DNA from: Mactra quadrangularis
Lineage: Eukaryota > Mollusca > Bivalvia > Venerida > Mactridae
Assembly: GCA_025267735.1 (NCBI GenBank)
Contig: CM046299.1
Span: 32,254,887-32,318,886 of the forward strand
DNA length: 64,000 nucleotides
Reading direction: 5' to 3'
Below, one piece after another: positions 49,255 through 59,536 of this stretch. Positions within the stretch are counted from its first letter, which is position 1, and each line of letters starts with the position of its first letter. Made by a program: the position numbers and the translations under genes. The notes under the pieces were generated by a model. The model was given only the letters and a program-made list of their open reading frames with translations. It was not told the origin of the DNA and made no database searches.

Positions 49255-49460
49255 ATAATATATATATATATAATAATAATAATTATGTATTATTGACTTC
49301 ATGCGGTATTTAATATCATACAGTTTATAATGTCATATAGTACATAATGCCATTCAGTATTTAATATCATAAAGTGCACAATGTCATACAATATACTATA
49401 TCATAGTTTTTAATATCATAAAGTGCACAATGTCATATTGTTTACAATGTCAACAATGAA
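49255..49460 (+). repeat. (TA)n and resumed array 2, decayed
   Basis: A short TA tract at 49258-49270 is followed by diverged 17-bp units ('atatcataaagtgcacaatg' and similar) to about 49460. Confidence 0.8.
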
Positions 49461-52400
49461 TTTCATGCAGTAAAAGTATCCTGTTTCATGCCATTTAGTG
49501 TTAAATTGTCGTCCTCATATGTTGTAGTCAGTATACTAGTCACAAAAATAGCAATTATGGAATTAAGGAATATCTCTCACATACTTACATTATATTGAAG
49601 TATATTTATGACTATTTCTAACACAAAATATGCTGACATCAATTTAAAGTACTAAATAGTTGTGATATTTCTCACACTAGAAAGTCTGTATAGAAATGAT
49701 GACAGAGAAGTCTAATATATGCATAACTTTGATAATTACACAACATTACGAGAACCGTTTGCATATACTTAGTATATGAAATTAACCATAGTCTCTCTTT
49801 ATGACATTTCACTAAACGAGTAACAAAAATGTTACATATCTAGGATTATATATTTTTTGATAATTTAGATATTTGTAATAAGACGAATTTTTATCTGAAA
49901 AAGTACTTCGTCTTGGCAAACGGGTTTTACTTAATCAAAACAAGATATATTTAGACGGAATATAAATTTTTATGAAGACAAATCAAATGGATAGTTGTTC
50001 TCGACAAAATAACTTACCTAGTAAATTTTAACGATTTACGCGTCCATGAGTGCTAATGAGTATATCTATTATACGTATTGCCATAAGGAAAATAGAGGGA
50101 TTTTTACTCAGCGAGTTTTTTAAAATATTGTTAGGTGTAAAATCGTCATATAGTATATTTCAGGTGTCTTAATATTTTATAACTGAAAATGTTTATGGGG
50201 ATGCTTTATGCTGAATAACCTCCTACATATTTTTAGCAAATTTTGCAAATGAGGGGAACGGGTTTGTCAGGAGAAGGAACATATTGGCCGAGTGGAGGCA
50301 TATTGACCTGTGTTAAGGGGGGATATTGGCCTGTGGAGAATATTGGCCAAAAAGATGATATGGTTGTCTCGTGAGGAATTAGAAAAATCGTACAAAGGAA
50401 GGGAAAATGTTCATGTTTAAAGATTTACATTGAAATCCAGTATAGTAGTGTTGTACATGTTAATAAAAGACATTATAAAATAGCCTAGAATATTGCTTAG
50501 ATTATACATGATGAGTGAACAAAAATATCATTTCCAGACATAAAAGTGCTTATGTTAAATAAGTTCATCTTGTTTATTCAATGTAACATTCCCCCCTATG
50601 TCAGTATTTCAGATGAAACTACATATATCTTGCGGTAATATTATCATACAGTACATAATGTGACACAATTTGAACTAGAAAATGCTTTAGTTTAAGTCTA
50701 CGTATAACATTACAGACAGATTATCAAGTATCAAGAAACGTTTAACTAAAACTGACACCAAACATTTAACAAGGAGTGTGACACGAAATGTTCCCAACTT
50801 TCTCTTACATAGAAAAGTGACAATAGACATTTCTAACAGTCATGCTAGAATCTATTAGTCAAAGAAGAGACACATTAGTTAGTTTAGATGGGGATTCACA
50901 GTATAATAATAAAACAATACACATAATTTTGATACCATCTTGGTGGTATAACATTAAAGGTAGTATTTAGATAATTGGTCATAAAACAACTGGCTGATAT
51001 TTCTTGGTTTTAAAAGCTGTACAGATATTTCTAACCAATTACATCATTGTGGTGTGGACGTGTGCCCATTGTGCCCTTAAACAATGTACTGTGCACTGCT
51101 TTCAAAAAGCATCACTGTTTTTCCGGTGCTAAGCAACAAATAGTTTAGCTAACCAAAGATGGCAGCCCCGTAAACAAAAGCTTAAAATCGTAACAAACAC
51201 AAATACAGCGGCTACATTGTAATAACCATTCTTACCAACTTAATAGTTCCAATAAAATTTAGGCATAGAAAAAGCAAATATCATAAGAGAAAATGCATAC
51301 ACCATGGTGGCTAAAATGTCAGCAATTTTCTACCCCTAAAACTAATCTTTTCCAATCACAATAATTCCATGTTCATTATTTCTAGACATCATTCAATAAT
51401 TCCATTTTCTTTGATTCCAGACAATGTGTTTGTATAGGCTGGCAAATTTATAAGTTATATGGCACTTTTCTTGCTAATATGATTTATGGAAACAGTCTGA
51501 GCAAGTCTATATTTAAATTGTATTGCAACAGTACACAGCAAATCCATTTTATCATTATGTCTTATCCGAATAACTAGAAATATGAAGAATCAATCACTTT
51601 TTAAGAAACTCTAAAATAAGTTGTTAAATACTAATGAGTTTTGCTAGGAAGTTATATCCTTGCAAAAGTAAAGATAAAACCACAATATATCATTCTAATT
51701 AACTTAATCTATTCAGTTCTTTTATGTTACATTTATGAGTATTAAAACTGTCCCAGACCTAAAAATTGCCGAGACCTCTCTTTTATAAGGGACACAAGGT
51801 GGAGTGTTCAAGCTAACGTAAACAAGATTCTTAATGTTGGATGATTTACACAATCTAGAAATTAAATACAGGTTATTCCATAAACTTACTTACAAAATAG
51901 CTGTTGTTCGTCCAAGCAACAATAGTAAACAAGTCTTATGTACTATTAGTAAAATGAATGCCTTATAATACTCTGCCTGCTGACTACAAGGTATAACAAA
52001 CAAAAATACAATTTTTTATAAGACTTTAAGAGAATACACTGAAGTTTATAACTTCGACAAAACACTCCTAGTCAGTGTTATACAATATAAACATAATTAT
52101 TATATTTTGTATATTCCTGTACCAAAACTGTTATAAATACTGTTTGTTTTCTGTCAGATCACCGTACATTGAGACGTGTCTACAGTAATATTACATTATA
52201 AAAATACAAGCTAATTACTGAAACATAATTATAAATCTATAAGTAGTGCTACCAGATAATAAAACAATAATATAGAGGAAACCTTATATAGTATGTTTAC
52301 AAGATTATAATGTCTAGTAGAGACTGTAGTAATGTGATGACATCTCAGAGACGTAATATGAAAGGGTGTCGGATTCTTCGAAAGCATAGTTCATTGTTTG

Positions 52401-53129
52401 TTCTCTGTAGTAAGGTGTGTGTCTATAGGTATACTGTGACTTTGATTTGGGTACCATTACTACATGTATGATGATTCTCTAAATTCTCAGCTAAAGTCAA
52501 ATGAAAATTAATTAAGGTTCTTATAACTCACCTGTTAAATGTCATAATAAAGTTACTTCATTTGGCAAAGTAATGATTTCAGTTATTGATTATTTAAGTT
52601 AAATGACATTGTTTCGTGTTGATTTTATTAATTAATTCTAGATAATAGAATTTAAAAAACTGCTCATGTTACTTATATGACTAAATGAGCAAATGTTTTG
52701 TGAGCTGTCCCAACTTTGAGTTGAGTTTTGCACGGGTTGAGTTGTCTTCGGGTTGAGTTCTCCCGTACCCGTAACGTTAGCTAACAGAAGTTACTGAACA
52801 CGGAGCAGATATCGTATACAAGTAATATAGCATCATACATAGGTATACTAGTGTAAATAACAAGACTGTATAGACATATTATCAGGATTCTATGAGCTAT
52901 AACAATGTTAGTCTCAGACTATGGTAGACTTTAGGCTACATCTACATGCAAGTTATACTGATAATTGTCATTTTACATTACAAAAATCAATAATTTTATA
53001 CAAATGTATATACGCAGTTATTTTTTTAGTTTGAGTACGGGGTCATGCTCAGTTACACTATTAATGAAACGCAATGTTATAACTCTTAAATATCCTTATA
53101 TAGATCGATATTTAACTGGCGCCATACAT
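49461..53129. other. Long non-coding stretch
   Basis: No exon was recognised. 50258-50355 contains four 'tattggcc'-type words and 'ggccgagtggaggc', reminiscent of the foldback loops at 45.9 and 48.9 kb. At 51150-51175 'accaaagatggcagccccgt' resembles a translation start with a YY1-like context, directly followed by a possible splice donor (gtaaac). This is too little to call a first exon. Confidence 0.35.
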
Positions 53130-53198
53130 CAGTGAGTGAGTAGGTTGTCCGACCGCCGTTATATGACCTTTACATTGTGTTGCTACCGCGTTAAGGTT
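53130..53198 (+). repeat. SINE 3'-tail fragment
   Basis: It has 'gtgagtgagtaggttg', 'gaccgccgttatatgacc' and 'gtgttgctaccgcgttaa', matching the 3' end of the SINEs at 20230 and 55783. The head and body are missing. Confidence 0.75.
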
Positions 53199-53904
53199 TA
53201 GGTCCATATTTTTCTGCATAAAATTGCAAATGACCAAACAAAGCAAAGAAACTTCTGTAGAACTTGAAATTTCAACAGCATTTAAAGAACTTGTCCCACT
53301 ATGCTTTGATGATATAGCGTTGCATCAAAACCCCTTCAACTCTGAATTAGGGACCAGGATAGGGGTCATGTTTCTGGTACGGTTATAGTGATGTTAAGTT
53401 GACAAAAGAGGAAGAGATGTAAACTGCTTACCTTTTGACACATTTGCAATGAACTCCGGGCAATGAAACAACGAAAATCAACATCCTTCATAGATTCCAC
53501 AACATTTCACTCTCGCTTATTTTTGTTCATGGAGTTTGACATTTTTAAGGTTAATGTATTTACCGAAAAAACCGAATGTTCATGAAAAACCGAAAACACT
53601 CATTGAAAATGTATCTTGAGCTAATAAATCACGTTTAACATGAAAAATATGTGTTTAAATGTTTTAAAATACTTGTTGCCAATGACATTTGAACAATTTT
53701 GATGTGTTAGTATCAATATTAAGTAGAAATGCAATTATTAAGACGCGACAAACAATCGCTGTATGTACGATAGAATGATTTCGTTTGTTAATTAATGTCT
53801 TAATAAAACTGTTTCAAACAGTAAAACTAATTAATATAACTATTTTTCCTGTATACACGTAAGTATAAGTCACAATTAATACGAGAGGTTATCGTTTCTC
53901 CAGG
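53199..53904. other. Non-coding AT-rich stretch
   Basis: No gene or repeat was recognised. Confidence 0.45.
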
Positions 53905-54320
53905 GTTAAAGGTCAAGGTTACTGGGACTAAATTTGTATGAAAAGTTGTCTCTGACAATAACTCAATAACGACTGTACCTAGGTTTACCAAATTTTATGT
54001 AGGGATAGCCCTTGTCTAGGATGTATCCATTTAGTTTTGATGCCCCAAGGTCTAAGTTCATGGTCGCAAAGACATTATATGGAAAATCTTTGTCCGGACA
54101 ATAACTCAACAACCACTCTACCTAGGGTCACCAAATTTTATGTGTGTCCTATTGGTTCTGAGGTCCCTGGGTCAAAGGTCAATGTCTCTGGAAGTTAATA
54201 TGTGAAAACCTTGTGTCGGAGATAACTTGGCAACAGCTGTACCTAGGTTCACGAAATCTTTGCTTTGGATAGCCCTCCAGTCAAGGATGTGACCGTTTCT
54301 GATGTCATATGGCAAGGCCC
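53905..54320 (+). repeat. Tandem repeat, three units of 122-144 bp
   Basis: Each unit has an 'aaggtcaaggt'-type word, then 'acaataactcaa' (53954, 54098, 54220), 'gtacctaggttcacc' and 'aaattttatgt'. The 'ggtcaaaggtca' at 54169-54182 is a DR1-like nuclear-receptor half-site pair, probably incidental. The minus-strand 96-codon frame at 54172-54462 lies largely in this repeat. Confidence 0.8.
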
Positions 54321-54599
54321 CCGGGACTTCATAGGAGACGGAACACAGCATGGACTGCACACGAGCGCATAATGCCCTACCAGCGGAGCTCTGGTTTGTA
54401 CACACTAGTTTGTCTTTACTCTCTAATAAAAAGGTATCTTTAATTTGGGATGATATAATCATTGTTTGTACATCATACTTCTACACTTTTCACCATGTCT
54501 GATTTATAAATTATGTATAAGTATACTTTTAAAAGACACTTTTGAAATTGTTCTATTTCCATATGGATTGGGAGTGATAACTAATTCTTTCTTTTTCAG

Positions 54600-54764
54600 C
54601 TGAGTACATCAGATTTAATGAAAGCTGTTGTAAACCTAAGAGAGAAACCTAGTTTCATAAGTGCAAAGATAGTATGCTGTGTAGAAGAAGGGCACTTACC
54701 CAGTACGCTAGCCCAAAGTTCTATGAAAAGATATGAGAAATTACAGCAAGAATTGATTGATTAA
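54600..54764 (+). CDS. 3'-terminal coding exon of an unrecognised gene
   Basis: A strong acceptor (polypyrimidine tract with 'ttctttctttttcag', AG at 54598-54599) is followed by 54 codons and a TAA stop at 54762-54764. The reading starts 'LSTSDLMKAVVNLREK', contains 'SAKIVCCVEEGHLPS' and ends 'RYEKLQQELID'. The composition is protein-like (balanced charged and hydrophobic residues, predicted mostly helical) and unlike the chance frames elsewhere. The other two frames close quickly, so the exon enters in phase 0. I do not recognise the family. The N-terminal exons are not identifiable here and may lie far upstream, since introns in such genomes run to many kilobases. A processed pseudogene is unlikely because the acceptor is intact. 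Confidence 0.65.
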   Translation: MSTSDLMKAVVNLREKPSFISAKIVCCVEEGHLPSTLAQSSMKRYEKLQQELID

Positions 54765-55700
54765 CATGTAAGCAGATTCAATGTCATGAATAATACCTTG
54801 TTGTACCAGTGTACCAAGACTATTTCTTATTACCTTGTGTTGTGATGAATATGTTGGATCATGGAAGACACAATTATTTGGAGACATTCTGTTAGGATTT
54901 TTAATAATATTATATATTCATAATCAAATTATCTGACTTACTTTCAGCACAACTAGTTAAAAATTTTGTGCTGAATTCAAATATATGATTTATGTTTACA
55001 CTTACTAGAATTCAGTCTGAACAAGCTTGGCATAATTCTTAATGAATTTGTGAGCACAATTTCTGTAAAGAGCTATTATGTGTTAAAATTTAAACTGGGT
55101 GTATTTAATGAAGTAATGAAGATAAATATTTTTGCCTTGGCATTGATGTAAACAATATGAAATCTGGATTATAGATTCCAATAAAATTTACAATATCTTT
55201 ATTCATAAATACTTTGATCAAATTGATATTTTATGAAAATTAAGATTAATGATCATTTGTATTCTGACCGCTATGCTGGTGTACATTGAGTTTTGATGTA
55301 ATTAGAAGAATAGCAATTATATTACTCTCCATATTTAAGTATACACTAATGAATTACAAGTTTTTTTAAATAAAAAAAAGTATTAAAAAACTTAATTTCG
55401 TCATTTTCGGACAAAGTATACATAGATTTCAATATTTTTTTTCAATTCATCAATGTTTTATCAGCTAGGTCTGTCATAAAGATGTAAATCAACATAATAA
55501 AATCAACTTAATTAATTGCCTGAAAGACATAATAGTTAATACGACATTTCTGAATGCTAGTTATCTGTAAAACATTATAATGCTGCTGGATTTGTTGAAT
55601 TCAATGTCAAATGAAGTAATTTTAAGAGCTATTTTTCCGTTTTATTAAGTGTCACACTGTATACTTACTTATGGAGGGTAGTGTATGTTTGGCAATAAAA
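54765..55700 (+). other. Probable 3' UTR of the 54.6-kb gene
   Basis: Downstream of the stop there is AT-rich sequence with candidate polyadenylation signals AATAAA at 55180-55185 and 55694-55699. The actual cleavage site cannot be decided from sequence alone. Confidence 0.45.
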
Positions 55701-55782
55701 TTAAAAATGCTTTGTATTCATATAATGTTTTTTTCTTTCAACTCCTTGAAGTCATGACAATCAAATAAGAGTTGTACTAAGG

Positions 55783-56010
55783 TTGCCCGGCTATCTCAGT
55801 TGAAAGCACGCAAGATTACTGATCGAAGTGTCGTGGGTTTGATTCCCGGGCGGGGCGTTGTCAGTAACTGACGAAAGTATGCGCTTAGTAGTTGGTTAAC
55901 AGCTAAATCCAGAGATTAAGCCTTTCTAGGAACAGTGAGTAGGTTGACTGACCGCCGTTATATGACCTATACAATGTGTAGCTACGGCGTCAAAACCAAC
56001 AAACAAACAA
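55783..56010 (+). mobile_element. tRNA-derived SINE, full length, compact form
   Basis: The head has a box A-like 'ggctatctcagttgaaagc' and box B 'gggtttgattcccggg'. It is joined directly to the body ('gtcagtaactgacgaa', 'taaatccagagattaagcc') and tail ('gaccgccgttatatgacc', 'gctacggcgtcaaaacc'), ending in (CAAA)n. It lacks the extra spacer of about 90 bp seen in the 20230 copy. Confidence 0.88.
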
Positions 56011-57281
56011 GTGACAAATGTTTATGTTGTTGCTTGATAAAGAATCTAGTTTATAATATGTCCAATCTTGTGGCAAATGCTTTTCTTCAAAGCTTACATA
56101 TATACCAAGAGAACTGCCTATGCTTGATGTGGTTTACTTGAATTTTTTGCATTCGAGTACTAGTAGTGGTGTATCCACATAAATATATTTCAATTAAAAT
56201 AATTATTCGTTATTTCCATGTTGGGTCATATGAACATTTAGCTAAGTAGACACATAACATGCTAGTGATATGTGTCCACATGTATTCAAATTGATAGATA
56301 TTAACTATATTAGATTAATGCAGTTGAGCCCAAATTTAAAAGCGCTAAACTTCAGCACTTTCAGCGGTTTGATTTAAATATTGAACAAAGACACCATGGT
56401 CTTCGAGGTTGTAAAAATGCATTTAATAGACTTGCCAGTCAAGCAGATGACGGTAATACACGTGACGTCAATCTATAAACTTTCAATATTTCATAAAGGT
56501 TACCATATGAGGTAATCACTGTGGTGTTTTGTGTAACATATAAATCAATATCAGTCAAACGTTCTAATAAATATGACTATAATGTTTATACAAACTAAGT
56601 TCAACTATTCTATACAAAGATGCACTCTATAAGTTTACTCACCGTACAATTGCTACATTTTCTATGTTCAAATTTGCATAATTATTATATCATTATTTAT
56701 TTTATTCATTATTCATGCAATGAAAGTGGTTTTGGTACATTTCATTCGTTAAGTTGCAGCAAAAGTTATCTATCAACCTCCGAAACTATAGTCAATGTAT
56801 CCCAATGAGCCAATATCAAGTTTGAAATATTTTTGTAATTTCATATTTATAGGAAAAATGTCTTGATATCAAAGAGTAAAATTAAAATAATTGAACAATA
56901 AATTGCTTGTACAACTCTTTTGAAATTCTATTTAGTACAATGTAAATTGTGAATGCGTGAAGGAACTTATGGAGGTCAGTGTATATAAATATAAAATTAA
57001 ACATCATTGAATCATTGTGTTATATAATGAATTATAAAAGACAATGAGACAGTTTATTGAACGTTATATTCCAAATATTTAATGAACCAATAATTCGTTA
57101 TCGTTTATGTAAATCTAAGTTATCTACATGTTACTAGGACACGGTATGTATCAGACTAGATATAACATATCATTTTAATTGTTTTTATTACATACCTATG
57201 TGTTATTTGCCCTGTAAAGTGCCAAATTCGCTACAGAAAGTTGTAAAAACTGTTCAATAAAATAAGGCCAAAATCTGTTAT
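56011..57281. other. Non-coding AT-rich stretch
   Basis: No gene or repeat was recognised. Confidence 0.45.
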
Positions 57282-57306
57282 AGGGCCAATAACAATTATT
57301 GGCCCT
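57282..57306. repeat. 25-bp palindrome
   Basis: Arms 'agggccaataa' and 'ttattggccct' are exact reverse complements around a 3-base centre. The word 'gggccaat' recurs nearby at 57343. Confidence 0.9.
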
Positions 57307-58072
57307 GGTTCAATAACAATTTTCTTCGCTCCGATTGATAAACAGGGCCAATATAAAATCAAAGCGCTGAAGGCTCTGAATTTGTTCGGGTATAAAAAGT
57401 AAAATGAGATTTCCGGCTCCAATAACGTTTGTACACAAAGAACAGTTCAGTGATATTAGTTTGATAGGTAGAACAGCATTGTTCTGGTTCAAAACACTTC
57501 AAACAATCGACCTATAGATGAAGCAGGTTAGCCGGACAGGAGAACACACTTTTGATTTGTTTTCGCACAATCACAACAATTCAAGGGGATCATTCTTAGA
57601 ACAATGCAATAATTGCCGTTTTAAAGTTATCATTTATACACATTGATTCTACTGCATCTGTTTGTTTAAATGAATAAAGTCCAATAATCAGACATCATCC
57701 AAAGTCATCAACTACGCTCTTTAAACTTTGCCTATAGAACCATTCTATTACATAAAATGATGTAACATCTCTACTGACAACTGGCACAAACGACGGGTCG
57801 TGACTGAATAGTTGATTCCATTCTATTACATAATACGACGTAAAGAGCTCGATTAAGACGCTTAACTCACAAGCCATAATACATGCGCTTCAGTATAAAC
57901 CGATTAACAAGTGTATTTCAGGAATTATTGCGCCTGGCATAGCAGACGATCATTTTGAATTGCTCTTTTCTTATATGCTGAGGGACTACTTCTGGATTCG
58001 GTAAATTTTCAAAGTGGGAAAGAGTCTGAAATACGGTATATATATTTGTTGAGGACTAACGTCCCGGACAAA
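57307..58072. other. Non-coding stretch
   Basis: No gene was recognised. Open frames on the minus strand at 57231-57492 and 57695-57877 lack motifs. Confidence 0.4.
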
Positions 58073-58261
58073 TAATCAAAGCACTGGAGTGCTGGAGGAA
58101 CGATGTCTTGAACTTATTTTTTTATTAAAGAAAATATTACTATGTCAAAATATAAATATTATCTATAAAATAATGTATTTAGTATCAATTAACAGAATTT
58201 AACAAGAGGATAGCACTAGACCTCTCAAGTGGTTTGCTCATGACAAGGTTTATCTTACTTA
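58073..58261 (+). repeat. Interspersed repeat family C, copy 2
   Basis: Colinear with 37408-37620: 'aatcaaagcactggagtgct', 'ggaacgatgtc', 'attatctataaaataatgta', 'agaatttaacaagagg' and 'gacaaggtttatcttac'. Confidence 0.8.
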
Positions 58262-58454
58262 ATCAAACAAAATAAACCAGTCAAAGAATTAATTTTCATC
58301 AACACATTTAAGGGTCATGTACAGCAGCCATCTCACCAAACTAAAGATTATTCTGGACTATTTTCTTTAACCACAAGGAGCTGACAACTTATCATTTTGT
58401 GCAAGCAATTTCATATTAAAATCAAGTTTTCATACACCGATATAACCTGCTATG

Positions 58455-58525
58455 ACTGGAGATTGGACCAGGGATCTACAGATTTGTAATTCTAAGCTCT
58501 TACACTGCACCATGTGTTTAGGTAG
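58455..58525 (-). repeat. Degenerate tRNA-like SINE head
   Basis: The minus strand reads 'tggtgcagtgtaagagc' (box A-like), then about 25 bases later 'tggtccaatctccag' (box B-like). It is degraded, and no tail was identified. Confidence 0.35.
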
Positions 58526-59079
58526 GAATACACGTTTTCACTAAAATCCTACCCACATTATTCTCAAAATAATTAACCATAAGCTCTACATACAAAAAAG
58601 CCATTTTTATTTTTTTATTCCATTATAACTATATAAGCATCTTTCAGTCAAGTACAGTTTATATAAAATGACAAACAACAAATATATTGGAATGTCAGAA
58701 CATATCAATGAAATGTTTTTCAATTATATTAGGTAAGATGTTATGGTATAATTGTAATCTACTTTAGAAAATCATGATTAAAGTTTGTCCTACATAGCAA
58801 GTATGAGGAACTGTAATGTTTTAAAATTATATAGTCAGACAATTTAAGATGACTATCACTATATATATAGTAACTGCAAGCGCTTTCACTGTATTGAACA
58901 ATCATCCCAGTATTTTGTTTAATTTCTCACACACACACGCACTTCTCAGATTCTATGGTTGTCATTCTGAAATAAAAATTGAAGAGAAATTATACTTTAC
59001 ATAAAATGAAGCTATTTTTTCATGTCAGATTTTATTCGATCAATAATGAATATGTAATTGAAATACTTTTTAACATATA

Positions 59080-59536
59080 TTCCAGTACATCAAGCTTAAG
59101 AATTAAGAAATTAATTTTCAAGAATATTGCCCTTCATTGTATTGGAATTTACAGACCCCCAGCATTAGCCACTGTTTCTCAGTTTGTAGAAGACTTCAAT
59201 CAATTTATTGAAGATTTAATTCCTAACTACTCTAACCTGTTAATTATGGGCGACTTCAATTTACATCTTGAAGATAGATCCACGGCTGTGTCTGAATTTC
59301 TTAATTGTATCCATTCCTTTGGTTTAGAACAGCATGTAAATTTTAAAACACATATTGGTGGTAACATGTTAGATCTTGTACTTACTGAAGCAGTAAATGG
59401 TATCCATGTTAGGAAATGTGATCAGGGACCTTTTTTATCAGATCATTGTGTAGTTAAGGTACTAATAAATGTTGAAAAAGAAAATATTGTGAGCAAATCT
59501 GTAAAATTCCGCAATCTTAAAAAAAATCAACCATGA
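59080..59536 (+). pseudogene. LINE endonuclease domain, C-terminal half
   Basis: The open frame contains 'IALHCIGIYRPPA', 'LLIMGDFNLHL' (the GDFN motif of exonuclease/endonuclease/phosphatase-fold nucleases), 'MLDLVLTEA' and 'FLSDHCVVKV' (SDH catalytic motif). The N-terminal half of the domain, with the first metal-binding residues, is absent, so it cannot nick DNA. The frame ends at a TGA at 59534-59536. The cause is a one-base slip in the run of eight A's around 59519-59526, because the next frame continues the protein without a gap ('FRNLKKINHENFASDLEDI'). Confidence 0.85.
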
